Source: Acidobacteriota bacterium
GTDB lineage: Bacteria; Acidobacteriota; Thermoanaerobaculia; Multivoradales; J023
Assembly: GCA_003697015.1 (NCBI GenBank)
Contig: RFGL01000207.1
Span: 1 to 34,381, forward strand
Length of the DNA: 34,381 nucleotides
Direction of reading: 5' to 3'
Of the stretch, positions 21,179 to 29,586 are shown one piece after another. Positions within the stretch are counted from its first letter, which is position 1, and each line of letters begins with the position of its first letter. The position numbers were made by a program, and so were the translations under genes. The notes below the pieces were generated by a model. That model was not told the origin of the DNA. It worked only from the letters and a program-made list of their open reading frames with translations, and did not search any database.

Positions 21179-21526
21179 ATGAGCACGATGCGGACGATTT
21201 CGTGGGCGGAGCTCGAGGCGGTGGAGCTGCGGGCCGGGACGGTGGTGGCGGTGGAGGCGTTCCCCGAGGCGCGGGTGCCGGCCTATAAGGTGACGGTCGA
21301 CTTCGGGCCGGAGATCGGCGTCAAGCGCTCGAGCGCCCGCGTCACCGAGCTCTACGCGCCGCGGGACCTCCTCGGGCGGCAGGTGATCGGGGTGGTCAAT
21401 CTACCGCCCAAGCAGATCGGGCCGATGCGCTCGGAGTTTCTGCTCACCGGCTTCTACCGCGACGACGGCGCGGTGGTGCTGGCGCTACCCGAGCGAAAGG
21501 TACCCGACGGCGCCAAGCTGGCCTAG
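21179..21526 (+). CDS. csaA: CsaA-type tRNA-binding domain protein
   Basis: This 115-residue protein is a stand-alone EMAP-II/tRNA-binding OB-fold protein of the CsaA type, which binds tRNA-like ligands and has been described as a chaperone linked to export in Bacillus. The family signature is present throughout: [57 protein letters not shown] and [15 protein letters not shown]. Length is normal. No Shine-Dalgarno sequence is seen; a TACCAT hexamer (21166-21171) lies 7 bases before the ATG, so leaderless transcription is possible. It follows the broken ATPase by 13 bases. Confidence 0.93.
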   Translation: MSTMRTISWAELEAVELRAGTVVAVEAFPEARVPAYKVTVDFGPEIGVKRSSARVTELYAPRDLLGRQVIGVVNLPPKQIGPMRSEFLLTGFYRDDGAVVLALPERKVPDGAKLA

Positions 21527-21717
21527 CGGGGCGTGGCGAAAGCCGGCCGCCCGCGAGGGTGGAGAGGTCCGTGCCGAAGCAGGGCGGTAGTCCGCAGGCG
21601 CTTTCGGGACTCGCCGGCGGTTCGCAACGATGAGTCGGCCGAGAAGGCTCGCCCGCAGCGCGGCCGGAGCCGGTCGAGGCCGGTCTTTCGTGGCCCATGC
21701 GGGCCCAAGAATCCGCC

Positions 21718-24700
21718 TCAGTTGAGGGCCTTGAGCTCGAGTGCAGGGTCGCCGAGGAGGGTGAAGAAGCGTAGGACGAGCTCCTTGCCCTGGCGCCGGG
21801 CGTAGCGCTGGCGCGCTGCCAGCAGGAGGTCGCCCAGGGTGTGGGCGTCGCCGGCGGCCAGGGCGCGTAAGAGGTCTTCGCCCAGCAGCACCGCCTGGGC
21901 ATGGGCGGAGACGCTCGACGGCCCCCAGGCGGCGATCACGCCGCCTTCCGGCGCCAGCACCAGGCGCTCGCCTAAGGAGGGAAATCCCGGGGTCTCGAAG
22001 CGGTTGGTCAGGCAGGTCAGGGAGACCAAGAGCGGCAGACGCGGGGCGTTCGCCAGGGTGGCGGCGTCGGCGACGGTCAACAGGGCACTGTTCGACAGCT
22101 GGGCGACGTTGCCGTGGCCGAGGTAGAGGGCGATTCCGGCGCCTTCGTCGAGGGCGGTGAGGAGCGCGGCGCGGGCGGCGGCCGCGCCCTGGCCGTCGAA
22201 GGCCAGTTGCTCGGCGATGAGCGGCGGCTGGACGAGGGCGGCGAGGCGCCTGGCGTCGCCGCTGAAGGCGCCCCCCGGTCCGGACTGGTCGGAGATCGCC
22301 AGCAGCCGTCGCGCCCAGTCGCCGCCGCCGGCGGACTCGTAGGCGATCAGCTTGTCGACGTAGGCCTCGAGCTCGGCCGCGGTACGTGCCGGGATGCGGC
22401 CGACCACCAGCGACGGCGTCTCGAGGGCCGCCGGGTCGAGGGTGGGGTCGGTGCTGAAGAGGCCGCTGATCCCGGGGTGCAGCCGCGGCGGCAGCAGGCC
22501 GTCGCCGAAGCCGAAGAGGTCGCGGTAGTCCCAGGTGCCGCGGCCGATCAGCACCACGAAGCGCGGCGGCTGTTGCCAGCGCTCGACGGCCACCGCCAGC
22601 AGGCGGGCGATCGCCTCGGGGTCGGGCAGGCCGCCGGCGAAGGCGTCGTAGATCGCCTCGAGCTCGATCACCCGGGTCTCCAGGCCGCTCCCCCGGCGAT
22701 AGTCGGCCAGGCGCTCGGCGCCGGCGACGAGGGAGGCGGGGGCGATCACCAGGTAGTCGGCGCGGTTGTCGCGGTCGTCGAGGGGGATGGCGGTCGTGGT
22801 CCACGGGGTGACGGCGGACGGCGCGGCGACGGCGGCCGGGGTGAGGGCCAGGTAGCCGGCGCCGGCCTTGGGCTTGAAGTCGAGGCGGTAGCCGTCCGCC
22901 GAGGGGGTGGCGGTGGCGCCGAAGACGCCGCCCGCGCCGGCGCCGAGGAGGATCGGGCGGTGGGGCTCGGAAAGGTCGAAGAGGGCGACCTCGGGGCGGC
23001 TGAAGCCGCTGACGCCGAGCGCGCCGTCGTCGCCGGCGACGAAGCGCAGGCGGTCGTCGCGGGCGCGCAGTCGGCGCGGATAGGTGAGGGCGACGCCGTC
23101 GACGAAGAAGCTGCTCAGGGGGATGCCCGGGCCGAGCTCGCCGGTGATGGTGACGGTGTTGGCGCCCTCCTGCACCAGCCCGGGCGGCACCCTCAGGGTG
23201 GCCTCATGGGCCACCTGGCCGCGCCAGACGACGGTCCCCAGCTCGACGCCGCCGAGCTCGACCCGCGCCCGATGCTCGCCGGCCAGACCGGTGGTGCTGC
23301 CGCCCTGCAGGCGCAGGCTCAGGCTGCCCTCGACCAGGACCGGCGCCACGTCCACGGCGTCGATGGCGATCTGCTGGCGGCCGAAGGCGGGATGGCCGGC
23401 GATCACCACCTGCCAGAACCAGTAGTCGGTGGTCGGATCGGGGGCGATGGCGAGAGCGGGGAAGCGGTCCTCTTCGAGGTCGATGGTGCTGGGGAAGAAG
23501 CCGTCGTCGTCCGCCGCGGCGTCCTTCAGCCTCTTCTCTTTCATCGTTCGGCCGCGGTGGAGCTCCAGGCGGTAGACGTCCTCCAGGCTCAGCAGGCTGC
23601 GGAAGGGCGGGGCGTAGAAGTAGAGGGTGCCGCCGTCCGCCGCCGCCAGCCAGGCCACCTCCTCCCCCTGCCGGCTCAAGGCCACGTCGCCCTTAAGCAG
23701 GCGCTGGCGCAGGTCGTCCTGCGGCAGGGCGAAGGCCGCCGCCAACGCCTCGACCCCGACCGCGTAGAGCCCTTCTCCCGCCACGGTGATCTTGACCGCC
23801 GGCGTCCCGCCGCGGGGTTTCTTCTTCGCCGCCGGCCGCGGGCGAACGGCCGGCGGCGCCGGCACGCGGTGCGGCGCAGCATCCCAGACGGCACCCTCGG
23901 CCAGGGCCTTGCGTGGCGGCCGCGGACTGCGGGCGCCGAGCTCGTACGGCCCGTGGATCAGCTGGTCGCCGTCGAGCTCGACCTCGACCAGGGCGTAACG
24001 CGCCGGAGCGCCGGCCGGTGCGCCGTCGTCGCGCAGGCGGTAGCGCCCGCCCTGGGGCCAGCCGCGCAGCGCCGGCACCATCTCGCCGACCGCTACCGGT
24101 CCGCCGGCATCGAGGCGGAAGAGCCGATAGCCGAGGGTCCCTTCCTCCGCCCGCGTCTCCCACGTCACCACCGTGCCGCGGCCGTCTTCGTAGGCCCCGA
24201 GGCGGGCGACGTGGGCGCGGGTGTTGGCGGTGAAGTGGCAGTCGAAGGACTCGTAGTCGGTACCGACGTTCAAGCTGTTGCCGGTGCCGATCTGGGTGGC
24301 GGCGCCGGTGGTCTTGTTGATGCTGAAGAACTGCTGCCCGGAGGTGCCGTAGAGGGTGCCGTCGAAGCGGAATCCCAGCCCCTCCATGTCGGTGGTGCCG
24401 CCGAAGGCGCCGACCACCGTGGCGGCGCCGGTGGCGAGGTTGATGGTGATCAGCTGGCCGTTGGCGGTATCCGAACCGTACAGGATGCCGCTGGTCGGGT
24501 CGATGGCGACGTCGTCGATCACGTCGCCGACGTTGGTGCCGGTGATCAGCACGTAGTCGACGCCGGCGCCGAAGGCGTCGGGGACGTGGGCGCCGGTCTG
24601 CGGGTCGATGCGGAAGAGGGCGTCGGGGGCGCCGACGCGCGCCTGCACCCCCCACATCGTGCCGTCGGCGGGGTTGAAGGTGAGACCGTCGACGTCGTCG

Positions 24701-25575
24701 AAGGCGACGTTGCCGGCAGCGCCCGAGCCGGTGCCGAAAGGCTCGGGCAGGCGGACGAATTCACCGGTGAAGACGTTGATGCGGCCGAGCTGGCCGGCGT
24801 CGGCGGCGTAGACCGCGAAGTCGTCCGGGTCGATCGCCAGCGCTTCGATGTTGGGCACGCCGGCGTCGCCGACATCGGTGTCGATGGTGCCGTTGCTGGA
24901 GTTGATGAGCACGAACTCGTCGCCGCCGTCGGCCAGGCCGTAGCACAGGGCGCCGCCGGGCATCTGCTCGAAGCCGTCGTACTCGATGCGCAGGATCGGT
25001 GCGCCGCCCGCCGCCCCCTCGAAGGACTGGGCCTCGCGTTCGCCGGTGCCGCTCAAGATGAAGGCCATGCGGTTGCCGCTCGCCCACCCCGCTCGATCGA
25101 CGATCTCCTGCACGACGGCGGAGATGTCCGGCGTCTGATGGTGCTGGCCGACGGCGTTCCAATCCGGCGGGTTCCATCCCACCGCGGCGGTGGTGGTGGC
25201 GCGGTTCGAGATGTTGTTCTTGGCCTTGGCGAAACGCGGCGGGTTGTCGGCGTCTTCGCCGCGGATGGTGATGGCGGCGGCACCGGTGGAGACCTTTCGG
25301 GTCTCGAACTCGAGCACCGCCCGGGTGATGGTGACCCCCGGCGGGATGCGCACGTCGTCGAAGCAGATGCCGACCAGCTGGGCGTTGTTGCCGTCGGCGG
25401 TCAGGTTGAGGTCTTTGTCTTTGACGTCGACGTTGGCGTTGGACACGCGCTCTTCGGCGTCGCACTCGCCGACGTTGACCTGGAAGTCGCGCACCACCGC
25501 CGCCGCCGGGGCCGCCGCGAGCCCCAACAGCAGGAGTGCGATGCCGGGATGAAAGCGGTTGCGTAGATCGTCCAT
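21718..25575 (-). CDS. Secreted multidomain C25 (gingipain-type) cysteine protease
   Basis: This 1285-residue exported protein starts with a signal peptide (MDDLRNRFHPG, a leucine/alanine core, then AAPAAAVVRDF). Residues 25-205 resemble an adhesin-like beta domain (AVLEFETRKV, DISAVVQEIVDRAGW, GNRMAFILSGTG). Residues 210-450 carry repeated LFRIDPQTGAH, LITINLATGAAT and FFSINKTTGAAT strands of a beta-propeller. An Fn3-like segment follows (VVTWETRAEEGTLGYRLF), then beta-rich domains, and from about residue 970 the C25 peptidase domain. The catalytic pair is H1154 in YLGHGN and C1188 in SLTCLTN, 34 residues apart, close to gingipain spacing. I chose the ATG at 25575 because it starts the signal peptide. 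No PorSS-type C-terminal sorting domain is visible. Confidence 0.88.
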   Translation of the reverse strand: MDDLRNRFHPGIALLLLGLAAAPAAAVVRDFQVNVGECDAEERVSNANVDVKDKDLNLTADGNNAQLVGICFDDVRIPPGVTITRAVLEFETRKVSTGAAAITIRGEDADNPPRFAKAKNNISNRATTTAAVGWNPPDWNAVGQHHQTPDISAVVQEIVDRAGWASGNRMAFILSGTGEREAQSFEGAAGGAPILRIEYDGFEQMPGGALCYGLADGGDEFVLINSSNGTIDTDVGDAGVPNIEALAIDPDDFAVYAADAGQLGRINVFTGEFVRLPEPFGTGSGAAGNVAFDDVDGLTFNPADGTMWGVQARVGAPDALFRIDPQTGAHVPDAFGAGVDYVLITGTNVGDVIDDVAIDPTSGILYGSDTANGQLITINLATGAATVVGAFGGTTDMEGLGFRFDGTLYGTSGQQFFSINKTTGAATQIGTGNSLNVGTDYESFDCHFTANTRAHVARLGAYEDGRGTVVTWETRAEEGTLGYRLFRLDAGGPVAVGEMVPALRGWPQGGRYRLRDDGAPAGAPARYALVEVELDGDQLIHGPYELGARSPRPPRKALAEGAVWDAAPHRVPAPPAVRPRPAAKKKPRGGTPAVKITVAGEGLYAVGVEALAAAFALPQDDLRQRLLKGDVALSRQGEEVAWLAAADGGTLYFYAPPFRSLLSLEDVYRLELHRGRTMKEKRLKDAAADDDGFFPSTIDLEEDRFPALAIAPDPTTDYWFWQVVIAGHPAFGRQQIAIDAVDVAPVLVEGSLSLRLQGGSTTGLAGEHRARVELGGVELGTVVWRGQVAHEATLRVPPGLVQEGANTVTITGELGPGIPLSSFFVDGVALTYPRRLRARDDRLRFVAGDDGALGVSGFSRPEVALFDLSEPHRPILLGAGAGGVFGATATPSADGYRLDFKPKAGAGYLALTPAAVAAPSAVTPWTTTAIPLDDRDNRADYLVIAPASLVAGAERLADYRRGSGLETRVIELEAIYDAFAGGLPDPEAIARLLAVAVERWQQPPRFVVLIGRGTWDYRDLFGFGDGLLPPRLHPGISGLFSTDPTLDPAALETPSLVVGRIPARTAAELEAYVDKLIAYESAGGGDWARRLLAISDQSGPGGAFSGDARRLAALVQPPLIAEQLAFDGQGAAAARAALLTALDEGAGIALYLGHGNVAQLSNSALLTVADAATLANAPRLPLLVSLTCLTNRFETPGFPSLGERLVLAPEGGVIAAWGPSSVSAHAQAVLLGEDLLRALAAGDAHTLGDLLLAARQRYARRQGKELVLRFFTLLGDPALELKALN

Positions 25576-25590
25576 CCAAGCCCCCAATCC

Positions 25591-25612
25591 GCTCTGCCAC
25601 GTCCGGCAGAGC
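25591..25612 (-). promoter_or_regulatory. Leader hairpin before the C25 protease gene
   Basis: GCTCTGCC and its complement GGCAGAGC form a perfect 8-bp stem with a 6-base loop, ending 15 bases before the start codon. It lies in the predicted 5' leader, just upstream of the purine-rich GGGGG that may serve as ribosome-binding site, so it could affect translation or message stability. Confidence 0.4.
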
Positions 25613-25663
25613 ACCCCCCTTGATCGCGTCCCGAGCAGCGGAACCAACGGATTCCAACGCTTC

Positions 25664-25669
25664 ATCATA
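25664..25669 (-). promoter_or_regulatory. Candidate -10 element of the C25 protease gene
   Basis: TATGAT on the minus strand gives a start site near 25657 and a leader of about 80 bases containing the hairpin. No clear -35 hexamer at standard spacing. Confidence 0.3.
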
Positions 25670-25921
25670 GCCCATCGCCGTAACGGTCCACCTTACGGCG
25701 GCGTCCACCGGCCGGCGGCACTTGGTGGCTGAGCCGTTGGCGGCGGACGCGCAAGGGCGGGCGCAGCGCCGTCGGATCGCGTGGTGAAACGGCGGCGTTG
25801 CGGTCGGGGTAGGCCCATCGAGGTTCGGTTGCGCCGGGGTGACGGCTCTGAGCCGGCCGTCGCGTCCACCGGCGCCGGCGTTTGGTGGCGGCGGGGGCGC
25901 GACGGGATCGGGCGCAGCCGG
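25670..25921. other. Non-coding divergent intergenic stretch
   Basis: This is the core of the 437-base gap between the divergent C25 protease and ECF sigma factor genes. Open frames cross it but have no start support, family motifs or plausible composition. I see no RNA gene or clear operator in it; it presumably holds upstream control sequence for the two divergent promoters. Confidence 0.5.
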
Positions 25922-25950
25922 TTGCATCCGGCGCGGGTGGCGTGTCTAAG
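25922..25950 (+). promoter_or_regulatory. Candidate promoter of the ECF sigma/VWA operon
   Basis: TTGCAT (25922-25927) and TCTAAG (25945-25950) are 17 bases apart, giving a leader of about 56 bases. The -10 match is only four of six. An ECF-type autoregulated promoter was looked for but not recognised. Confidence 0.3.
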
Positions 25951-26012
25951 GGCATGTCATGATCGCGAAAGGTGCACCCCGAGCCGTCCCGACGTTCCCC
26001 CGGAGGACCGCG

Positions 26013-26564
26013 ATGCCGGAGCCGAGCGACGAACGCAGCCTCCTGGCCCGCCTCTCCACCGGCGACCGACACGCCGCGGAGCAGCTGGTCGAGCAGACCT
26101 ATCAGCGGATCTATGCCGCCCTGCTGCGCCTGACCGGTGGCGACGAGGACCTCGCCGCCGACCTCACCCAGGACACCTACCGCAAGGCGTGGCAGTCCCT
26201 GGCCCGCTTCGACCGCCGGGCGGCGTTCGGCACCTGGCTCTACCGCATCGCCTACAACACGTTCTTGAACCACGTCCGCCGGCCGCGGCGCGTGGTCAGC
26301 GACGACGAGCGTCCGCTCCGCCTCGCCGATCCCGGCCCAGGGCAGGACGAGCAGCTGCGCCGCAGCGAGGTTCGCGCGCGCTTGCGGCGGGCGGTGATCG
26401 GCCTGCCGGAGGAGCTGCGTTTCACTGTCACGGCGCGGTTCTGGGGCGAGCTGCCGGTGGCCGAGATCGCCCGCCAGGAAGCGGTCACCGGCGCTGCGAT
26501 CCGCAAACGACTGAAGAAAGCGACGCGCATCCTGCGCCTGAAGCTCGAGGAGGACGCAGCATGA
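26013..26564 (+). CDS. ECF-family RNA polymerase sigma factor
   Basis: This 183-residue sigma-70 family factor has the two ECF domains. Region 2 spans about residues 15-85 (AEQLVEQTYQRIYAALLRL, DLTQDTYRKAWQSL, FGTWLYRIAYNTFLNHVRR), and region 4 lies at about 125-178 (RRAVIGLPEELRFTVTARFW, LPVAEIARQEAVTGAAIRKR). The ATG at 26013 is preferred over an upstream in-frame ATG at 25959 because GGAGG lies 6 bases before it. Its stop overlaps the start of the next gene by four bases (ATGA), so the membrane-anchored VWA protein is made with it and probably acts as its sensor or regulator. Confidence 0.93.
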   Translation: MPEPSDERSLLARLSTGDRHAAEQLVEQTYQRIYAALLRLTGGDEDLAADLTQDTYRKAWQSLARFDRRAAFGTWLYRIAYNTFLNHVRRPRRVVSDDERPLRLADPGPGQDEQLRRSEVRARLRRAVIGLPEELRFTVTARFWGELPVAEIARQEAVTGAAIRKRLKKATRILRLKLEEDAA

Positions 26565-28915
26565 GAAAGCTCGACGAACGCGACGTCCAGGCGCTTCTCA
26601 CCCCGGATGAGACCCCCGTGCCGCCCGCCGATCTGCTGGCGCGGCTCAAGGCCGACATCCCCGACGACCTGGAGCTGCCCGCCACCGGGGCCGCTTCGCC
26701 CGGCAACCGGCGGCGCCAGCGTTGGGCCCTCGCCGCCATGCTCGCCGCCGTCATCGGCGGCGGGCTCCTCACCGCCCGCCTCATGCGCCAGCCTCCGTCG
26801 CCGGCGGAGGCGTACGGCGACGGCGCCGTGGCGTCGCAGTTCGGGGAACGCCCGGCGCCGGAGGGCGCCGCCCCGGCAGCGTCCCCGGCCGGTGCCGGAG
26901 CCGATGCGCCGGCGGAGGTTGAGACCGACGCTACGGCCGAGGACGAGCTGGCGTCGCGCGTCGCCGGCGAAGCGCGCCCGCCCGCCGCGCGGGCCTTGAC
27001 CCCGCCGCCGGCCGGGCGGCTCGACCCGGGCGAGGTGCCCAAGCCGCGGGCGGACGTGCCCCGGCCCGTCGATGCGATGGCGGCGCCGGCGCCGCCGCCG
27101 CAGTCGCGCAGCAATCTGGCGACCGAGGCGCCGGCAATCGCCGGCGGTGAACGCCGGCGCGGTCTCGATGCCACCCCGGCACCCCGGGGCGAGAAGGGCG
27201 AGAGCGGCCCGCCGTCGGCTCGCGACCGCCGCCGGCGCCCCGCCCGGAGCGCGGTGCCGCCGGTGCCGGCGGAGCCCGCGCCGCAGAAAAAGCTGGTGGG
27301 CGAGGAGAAGGCCTATGCCGGCCGCCGCCCCGAGCAAGAGGCGCCGGCTGCGGCCGAGCCGCAGCAACCGCAGAGCGCGTTCGAGTCGATCGTCGCCCAG
27401 GGCGTCGCCGGGCCTGACGACCGCGCCGCCGCGGGGGGCGTCACCGAGGAGTCGGCGAAGCTCCACGTCCGCCCCGAGCCGCCGATGGTGGCCTCGCCCG
27501 ACGACCTCAAGCCGCCCAACGACGCGCCCTACGATGCGGTCTACTTCCAGGACTACGGCACCAACCCCTTCGTCGACGTCGAAGACGACCCGCTGTCGAC
27601 CTTCGGCCTCGACGCCGACACCGCGTCCTACGCCGTCGTGCGGCGATTCCTCCGCGACGGCCACCTGCCGCCGCCGGCGGCGGTGCGGGTCGAGGAGCTG
27701 ATCAACTACTTCGACTACCGCGATCCGCCCCCCGAACGCGGCGATTTCGCCCTCCACGCCGAGGGCGCGCCGTCGCCCTTCGGCGAGGGGGAGCGCTACT
27801 ACCTGCTGCGCTTCAACGTCCGCGCACGCGACGTCGACGCCGCTTCGCGGCCGCCGGCGGACCTGGTCTTCGTGGTCGACGTCTCCGGTTCCATGCGGCG
27901 CGGCAACCGCCTCGGGCTGGTCAAGGACGCCCTCCATCTGCTCGTCGACCAGCTGCGGCCGGACGATCGGCTGGCGCTGGTGGCCTACAGCTCCACCGCC
28001 TGGGTGGTCGAGGGGCTGACCTCGGATCACGACGCCCTGCGGCGGGCGATCGACGGCCTCGTGCCGATGGACTCGACCAACGCCGAAGCCGGCCTCGTCC
28101 TCGGCTACGAGCTCGCTCTAGGCGGCCGCCGCGAGAAGGCCATCCGCCGGGTGGTGCTGCTCTCCGACGGCGTCGCCAACGCCGGCAACACCGGCGCCGG
28201 CGCCATCCTGTCGCGGGTGCGGGCGGCGGCCGAGCAGGGGGTCGAGTTGACCACCGTCGGCGTCGGCATGGGCAACTACAACGACGTCCTGCTCGAACAG
28301 CTGGCCGATCAGGGCAACGGCCGCTACGCCTACGTCGACACCCTGGAAGAGGCGCGGCGGGTCTTCGTCGAGGATCTCAGCGGCACCCTTCAGACCATCG
28401 CCGCCGAAGCCCGCGCCCAGGTCGAGTGGAACCCCGAGGTGGTGGCGCGCTACCGCCTGGTGGGCTACGAGAACCGCGACGTCGCCGACCGCGACTTCCG
28501 CAACGACGCCGTCGACGCCGGCGAGATCGGCGCCGGCCACACGGTCACCGTGCTCTACGAGATCAAGCTCCAGCCCCCTGCCCTCAAGCGCCGCGACCGC
28601 GTCGCCACCCTGCGCCTGCGCTACGCCTCCATCGCCCGCGGCGAGATGGTCGAGGAGGAGCGCACCGTCACCGGCGCCGACTTCGCCCGCAGCTGGGATG
28701 AGGCCTCCCCGGCCCTTCAGCTCACCTCCCTGGTGGCCGAATTCGGCGAGATCCTGAAGCACAGCTTCTGGGCCCGGGAAGGCGACCTCGACGACGTCCT
28801 GCGCCGCGCCCAGCGGGTCTCCGCTCACTTCGCCGGCGACCGCGACGTCGCCGAGCTCGTCGCGCTCGTCGCGCAGGCCGCCCGCCTGTGGCCGTCCGAG
28901 CAGACGGGGGAGTGA
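26561..28915 (+). CDS. Membrane-anchored YfbK-type von Willebrand factor A protein
   Basis: This 784-residue protein has a short cytoplasmic N-terminus (MRKLDERDVQALLTPDE), one membrane segment at about residues 49-67 (WALAAMLAAVIGGGLLTARL) and a long Pro/Ala/Arg-rich low-complexity linker to about residue 320. The conserved YfbK N-terminal region follows (PLSTFGLDADTASYAVVRRF, VRVEELINYFDY), then the VWA domain with MIDAS motif D440-V-S-G-S444 (VVDVSGSM), the threonine/serine and aspartate metal loops (DSTNAEAGL, LLSDGVANAGN), and a C-terminal DUF3520-type region (NPEVVARYRLVGYENR). Coupling to an ECF sigma factor suggests that the cytoplasmic N-terminus acts as an anti-sigma-like contact; this is inferred. 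Confidence 0.9.
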   Translation: MRKLDERDVQALLTPDETPVPPADLLARLKADIPDDLELPATGAASPGNRRRQRWALAAMLAAVIGGGLLTARLMRQPPSPAEAYGDGAVASQFGERPAPEGAAPAASPAGAGADAPAEVETDATAEDELASRVAGEARPPAARALTPPPAGRLDPGEVPKPRADVPRPVDAMAAPAPPPQSRSNLATEAPAIAGGERRRGLDATPAPRGEKGESGPPSARDRRRRPARSAVPPVPAEPAPQKKLVGEEKAYAGRRPEQEAPAAAEPQQPQSAFESIVAQGVAGPDDRAAAGGVTEESAKLHVRPEPPMVASPDDLKPPNDAPYDAVYFQDYGTNPFVDVEDDPLSTFGLDADTASYAVVRRFLRDGHLPPPAAVRVEELINYFDYRDPPPERGDFALHAEGAPSPFGEGERYYLLRFNVRARDVDAASRPPADLVFVVDVSGSMRRGNRLGLVKDALHLLVDQLRPDDRLALVAYSSTAWVVEGLTSDHDALRRAIDGLVPMDSTNAEAGLVLGYELALGGRREKAIRRVVLLSDGVANAGNTGAGAILSRVRAAAEQGVELTTVGVGMGNYNDVLLEQLADQGNGRYAYVDTLEEARRVFVEDLSGTLQTIAAEARAQVEWNPEVVARYRLVGYENRDVADRDFRNDAVDAGEIGAGHTVTVLYEIKLQPPALKRRDRVATLRLRYASIARGEMVEEERTVTGADFARSWDEASPALQLTSLVAEFGEILKHSFWAREGDLDDVLRRAQRVSAHFAGDRDVAELVALVAQAARLWPSEQTGE

Positions 28916-29156
28916 TCGGGCGGCCGGCCCGCCTGCCGGCAGGACGCCGATCGGCCGATTGGCGCCGGCCGACGCCGGCGCGCCCCGCGTCGAGCGCGCT
29001 GAGCCGAAACGGCGGCGTTCGGGACGTTACGTACTAGAACACGAGCGCTTTCGCGATCCGTGCTCCGGTCGTCCCGCCCCTCATCCGGGCGGGGAAAACC
29101 CGTTTCGATCGAGCGAGCTCGGCGGCGCGGCCGGCGGGCCGGGGAAGGGGAGGGGC

Positions 29157-29438
29157 GTGCGTCGCGATCGTCCTGCTGCCGCTGGCGGCGGCGGCGCAGG
29201 TGCAGGTGCAGGAGGCCGAGCCCATCGCCCTGCCCTGGCTGCGCTTCAGCGACCAGACCAGTACCCGTCTGGTGCTGGCCCCCGATCTCGATGCGCCGAA
29301 CGGCATGGAGATGAAAAAGACGTCAACCGCGACGGCTGCATGGACATCTTCCACGCCCTCTGCGAGTTCGGCAAGTACGCGGTCTTCATCCAGCGTTGCC
29401 CGCCGCTGCCCGCGATCACCCCCGCCGCCACCCCGTGA
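29157..29438 (+). pseudogene. Probable broken small secreted protein with a dockerin/EF-hand-like tail
   Basis: Two frames together read like one exported protein. After GTG CGT CGC at 29157, a shift near 29166 gives a signal-peptide-like IVLLPLAAAAQVQVQEAEP and then IALPWLRFSDQTSTRLVLAP and DLDAPNG; a second shift near 29317 gives KDVNRDGCMDIFHALCEFG, an EF-hand/dockerin-like calcium loop (D-x-N-x-D-G-x-x-D), ending in a Pro-rich tail and TGA at 29438. Neither piece alone has a sensible start. It lies in the 671-base gap between the VWA and M1 peptidase genes; the rest of that gap has only GC hairpins. It may be a decayed gene or carry sequencing indels; the family is not recognised. Confidence 0.4.
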
Positions 29439-29460
29439 CCGCGGCCGGCGGCGGCAGCAC

Positions 29461-29489
29461 GGGCGCCCTGCCCCCTTGGCAGGGCGCCC
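29461..29489 (+). terminator. 12-bp perfect stem-loop before the M1 peptidase gene
   Basis: GGGCGCCCTGCC pairs perfectly with GGCAGGGCGCCC around a 5-base CCCTT loop, 22 bases after the stop of the broken secreted gene. No U tract follows, but the stem is extremely stable. The -35 box of the next candidate promoter starts inside its loop. Confidence 0.5.
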
Positions 29490-29505
29490 CGCTACGCGGT
29501 ATGGT
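29476..29505 (+). promoter_or_regulatory. Candidate promoter of the M1 peptidase operon
   Basis: TTGGCA (29476-29481, five of six to consensus) and TATGGT (29500-29505) are 18 bases apart. The start site would be near 29512, with a leader of about 75 bases and a GTGGAG ribosome-binding site before the ATG at 29587. Confidence 0.45.
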
Positions 29506-29586
29506 TGCCCGACCGAACGAGCTCCAGAGCGCTGCTCAACGCTCGCGCCGAGCCCCCGCGGCCGCTCATCGCAGGTGGAGATCCCG

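Noticed and set aside
21527-21717. Short open frames in the gap between csaA and the C25 protease
   Set aside because: No ribosome-binding site, motif or sensible composition; the gap appears non-coding and no strong hairpin was found.
22114-25566. 1150-codon plus-strand open frame opposite the C25 protease
   Set aside because: Low-complexity Gly/Ala/Val/Asp composition without motifs; the minus strand has a signal peptide and C25 catalytic residues.
25786-29019. 14-base exact repeat GAAACGGCGGCGTT at 25786-25799 and 29006-29019, considered as an ECF -35 element
   Set aside because: In a GC-rich 34-kb window several 14-base matches are expected by chance, the flanks do not agree and no shared -10 element follows.
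29073-29093. CCCGCCC/GGGCGGG stem considered as terminator of the VWA gene
   Set aside because: It lies about 160 bases past the stop and is followed by AAAA on the plus strand, not a T tract; short GC stems are common here.
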